A stretch of DNA of 64,000 nt from Lactiplantibacillus xiangfangensis (lineage in GTDB: Bacteria > Bacillota > Bacilli > Lactobacillales > Lactobacillaceae): assembly GCF_001438845.1 (NCBI RefSeq), contig NZ_JQCL01000103.1, positions 225,379-289,378 on the forward strand, given 5' to 3'. A model generated the notes under the pieces. It did not search any database and was not told the DNA's origin. It saw only the letters and a program-made list of their open reading frames with translations. Below are positions 62,021 through 64,000 of the stretch, piece after piece. Made by a program: the position numbers and the translations under genes. Positions within the stretch are counted from its first letter, which is position 1; each line of letters begins with the position of its first letter.

Positions 62021-62473
62021 ATGCTACAACAATATCAAAATATCTTGGTACCAGTTGATGGCTCCAAAGCCACTGAAGAAGTTTTAAGACGCGGCATTGA
62101 AGTTGCGAAACGGAACAAGACCCATCTAGACATTCTCAACGTACTAGAAGTTAACCAGTTCAGTGACACGTACGGTGGCGCTGTAAGTGGCGACGTCATT
62201 TACAAACTATCTGAAGACGTGCAAAAGCGGTTGGAAGAACTGAAACAACGCGCAATCGATGCCGGTGTCACCGATGTTGACATGCACATTCGTTTTGGTA
62301 ATCCTAAGACGGTTATCGCACGTGAATTCCCAGCTGATCATCATAATCAGCTCATCATGATTGGGTCAACTGGCCTTTCAGCCGTTGAACGCTTAATGGT
62401 CGGCTCAGTCACGACTTACGTTAGCCGTAATGCGGTTTGTGACGTTTTAATCGTCAAGCCAGTCCAAGCATAA
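62021..62473 (+). CDS. Universal stress protein, UspA family
   Basis: A 150-residue cytoplasmic dimer-forming protein of the ATP-binding type: ILVPVDGSKATEEVL at the N-terminus, the adenine/phosphate loop IMIGSTGLSAVERLMVGSVTTYV near residue 115 and the closing CDVLIVKPV. GGGGG lies 8 bases before the ATG. Monocistronic, with a terminator. Expected to respond to growth arrest or stress. Confidence 0.93.
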   Translation: MLQQYQNILVPVDGSKATEEVLRRGIEVAKRNKTHLDILNVLEVNQFSDTYGGAVSGDVIYKLSEDVQKRLEELKQRAIDAGVTDVDMHIRFGNPKTVIAREFPADHHNQLIMIGSTGLSAVERLMVGSVTTYVSRNAVCDVLIVKPVQA

Positions 62474-62491
62474 TTATGTTAATAAAAACAT

Positions 62492-62528
62492 CAAAAAAAG
62501 TTTGAGACACCCGTCTCAAACTTTTTTT
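62492..62528 (+). terminator. Terminator of the usp gene
   Basis: AAAAAAAGTTTGAGAC and GTCTCAAACTTTTTTT enclose a 4-base loop. Confidence 0.9.
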
Positions 62529-62575
62529 CTAGTATCAATCCAAAACCTAACTTTTGAATGAAAGGTCGATCGCCA

Positions 62576-63478
62576 ATGCACTGGACTTTTAATCTAATAA
62601 TTCCGGCTAATTTAGCCCACCAGACGGTTCGCGACTGTCTAAGGGCCTGGCTGATTCCGAAACGGATTCAGGGACAGTTACGTCAGAATCGCCGGATTTG
62701 GTTGAATGGAACGACCGCTTCCGTTGCGAGTTCCGTCAACTTAGGAGACCAGCTACGACTCGATTTTGTCCCCAGCGACTTTCGAACGCCCGTCTCAAGC
62801 TACTTGCCAGATACTTCCCGTGTGGTCGATATTTTATTTCAAAATCACGACCTACTAGTCGTTAATAAACCCGCCGGCATCAAGTCACATCCCAATCAAC
62901 CTGGCGAAGTTGGTACCCTACTCAATTTTCTAGCAGCCATGCTCCCTGAAAAAATGGGCGCACCTTACATGGTCCACCGTTTAGATCAGATGACCTCCGG
63001 CGCAATGATCGTTGCGCTGAACCCCGTGGTCGTCCCAATTTTAGACCGTTTAATCAGTGAAAAACAGATTCACCGCACATACTTAGCCTGGGTCCGGGGA
63101 CACTTTGACTCCCCCACCGGTCATTTCACGGCACCAATTGGCCGTGATCAAACGGATAAGCGCAAACGCTGGGTCAATACCCCGGATGCCCAACCCGCTT
63201 TGACTGACTACCAAGTTCTGCAAACAACGGCTCACCAGTCCCTAGTTCAACTTGAGCTCCATACCGGTCGAACCCACCAATTACGAGTACACCTTGCGGC
63301 CAGTCAGCACCCCATTATTGGCGATCCATTATACGACGCACAAGCCGCGAATGCGCCCCGTCTGCTATTACACGCCATTAAAATCCACTTAGTCTTGCCC
63401 TTTGAAGGCCGGCAAGTGAGCGTTGTCGCACCGCGGCCAGCGGTTTTTGACCAGCCGGATGAAATTGAAACCTTTTAA
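62576..63478 (+). CDS. RluA/RluD-family pseudouridine synthase
   Basis: Isomerises uridine in rRNA or tRNA. The 300 residues have an S4-like N-terminal part (about 1-70), the catalytic Asp in VHRLDQMTSGAMIVAL near residue 138, and downstream LELHTGRTHQLRVHLA and HPIIGDPLYD blocks typical of the RluA family. The ATG at 62576 is preferred over one 18 bases upstream as GAAAGG lies 10 bases before it. The target base cannot be told from sequence. Confidence 0.92.
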   Translation: MHWTFNLIIPANLAHQTVRDCLRAWLIPKRIQGQLRQNRRIWLNGTTASVASSVNLGDQLRLDFVPSDFRTPVSSYLPDTSRVVDILFQNHDLLVVNKPAGIKSHPNQPGEVGTLLNFLAAMLPEKMGAPYMVHRLDQMTSGAMIVALNPVVVPILDRLISEKQIHRTYLAWVRGHFDSPTGHFTAPIGRDQTDKRKRWVNTPDAQPALTDYQVLQTTAHQSLVQLELHTGRTHQLRVHLAASQHPIIGDPLYDAQAANAPRLLLHAIKIHLVLPFEGRQVSVVAPRPAVFDQPDEIETF

Positions 63479-63513
63479 CCGCTACCCGACGGAACGATTA
63501 ATTTAATACAACC

Positions 63514-63562
63514 AAAAACAGGCGATTTAGCGGAATTCAATCCCATTAAATCGCCTGTTTTA
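63514..63562. terminator. Bidirectional terminator between pseudouridine synthase and phosphoketolase genes
   Basis: AAAACAGGCGATTTA and TAAATCGCCTGTTTT enclose a 16-base loop between convergent genes. Confidence 0.88.
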
Positions 63563-63586
63563 TAATGACTTAATTAAAGTAACTGC

Positions 63587-64000
63587 TTATTTCAAACCGT
63601 GCCATTGCCAGTCATTAACTTCTGGCAAATCAGTCCCGGCATCACGAATATAAGCATTGTGCTTTGCTAACATGTTGTCCATGTCCTGTACAAAGGAAGC
63701 GCCCTTGTCGACCATTTCTGGTTGAACGGCAATTGCGGACTTCGCAATGTCAAAGCGATCCATCTGGTTCATCACACGTACGTCAAATGGCGTTGTGATG
63801 TCCCCGTTTTCACGGTAACCATGAACGTGTAAATTATGGTTGTGACGATCGAAGAAGATGTCTCGTACTAAGTCTTCATAGCCGTGGAATGCAAAGACAA
63901 CCGGCTTGTTCTTAGTAAAGTAATGGTCAAATTCTTCGTCAGACAACCCACGAGGATCTTTCTTAGGACTACGTAGCTTCAAGATATCGATGACGTTGAT
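63587..64000 (-). CDS. xpkA: Phosphoketolase, C-terminal fragment (gene continues beyond the window)
   Basis: Only the last 137 residues are inside the window; the frame is open to the edge ([20 protein letters not shown]...). The complete enzyme uses thiamine diphosphate to split xylulose 5-phosphate (and often fructose 6-phosphate) into acetyl phosphate and an aldose phosphate, the key step of heterolactic pentose use. [19 protein letters not shown] and [20 protein letters not shown] are characteristic of the C-terminal domain. Its presence supports a lactobacillus source. Confidence 0.95.
   Translation of the reverse strand: MNVIDILKLRSPKKDPRGLSDEEFDHYFTKNKPVVFAFHGYEDLVRDIFFDRHNHNLHVHGYRENGDITTPFDVRVMNQMDRFDIAKSAIAVQPEMVDKGASFVQDMDNMLAKHNAYIRDAGTDLPEVNDWQWHGLK

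Overview
The window reads as chromosomal DNA of a heterofermentative lactobacillus, most probably Lactiplantibacillus plantarum or a very close relative. This rests on recognised family content, not on a database search: the C-terminus of a phosphoketolase at the right edge, an Acm2-type autolysin (Ala/Ser/Thr-rich domain, GH73 domain, five SH3b repeats), two LPQTxE-anchored surface proteins, a penicillin-acylase-like choloylglycine hydrolase next to asd, strong AGGAGG-type ribosome sites with frequent GTG and TTG starts, and moderate GC. No rRNA, tRNA, CRISPR array, complete insertion sequence or prophage was seen.

Layout, left to right. 1-9.4 kb: galM; a CcpA-type catabolic operon on the minus strand (FAD oxidoreductase, ion-transporter-like permease, HyuA-type ATPase, HExxH protein) with a divergent RpiR regulator; a ROK fructokinase; a dispersed palindromic repeat. 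9.4-17.6 kb: asd, choloylglycine hydrolase family enzyme, large MMPL membrane protein, SpaA-type LPXTG protein, GNAT enzyme. 17.7-24.9 kb: LTA-synthase family protein, membrane glycerophosphodiesterase, ferredoxin-NADP reductase type enzyme, secreted alpha/beta hydrolase, and a second full copy of the palindromic repeat carrying a 170-bp terminal-inverted-repeat element. 24.9-35.4 kb: PPK2, nucleoside hydrolase, RNase H, MFS exporter with divergent MarR, LacI-HAD operon, Gfo/Idh/MocA oxidoreductase, Na+/H+ antiporter. 35.5-45.3 kb: a 1387-residue repeat-rich LPXTG protein, a cysteine hydrolase, a TetR-controlled ABC-2 exporter whose ATPase gene carries an in-frame TGA, and a GntR (YtrA-type) ABC operon. 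45.4-55.5 kb: bacteriocin-immunity-like gene, hydrolases, pepF-XRE-methyltransferase run, two copies of a structured terminator-associated element, thioredoxin, and a Cys/Met PLP enzyme behind a T-box. 55.6-64 kb: small envelope proteins, two structured RNA candidates, lplA, acm2, usp, an RluD-type pseudouridine synthase and the end of xpk.

Functional themes are cell-envelope building and display (LtaS, GDPD, LPXTG proteins, Acm2, MMPL), local one-regulator transport modules (MarR/MFS, TetR/ABC, GntR/ABC, RpiR/permease), and small-molecule metabolism. The observations most worth a second look are the promoter-RNA-terminator unit upstream of lplA, the covarying structured elements at 50 kb, the repeat plus nested element at 24 kb with an empty-site counterpart at 9 kb, the premature TGA in the ABC ATPase, and the uncharacterised HyuA/FAD/permease operon. 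All functional assignments are from reading the sequence; no searches or folding programs were run.
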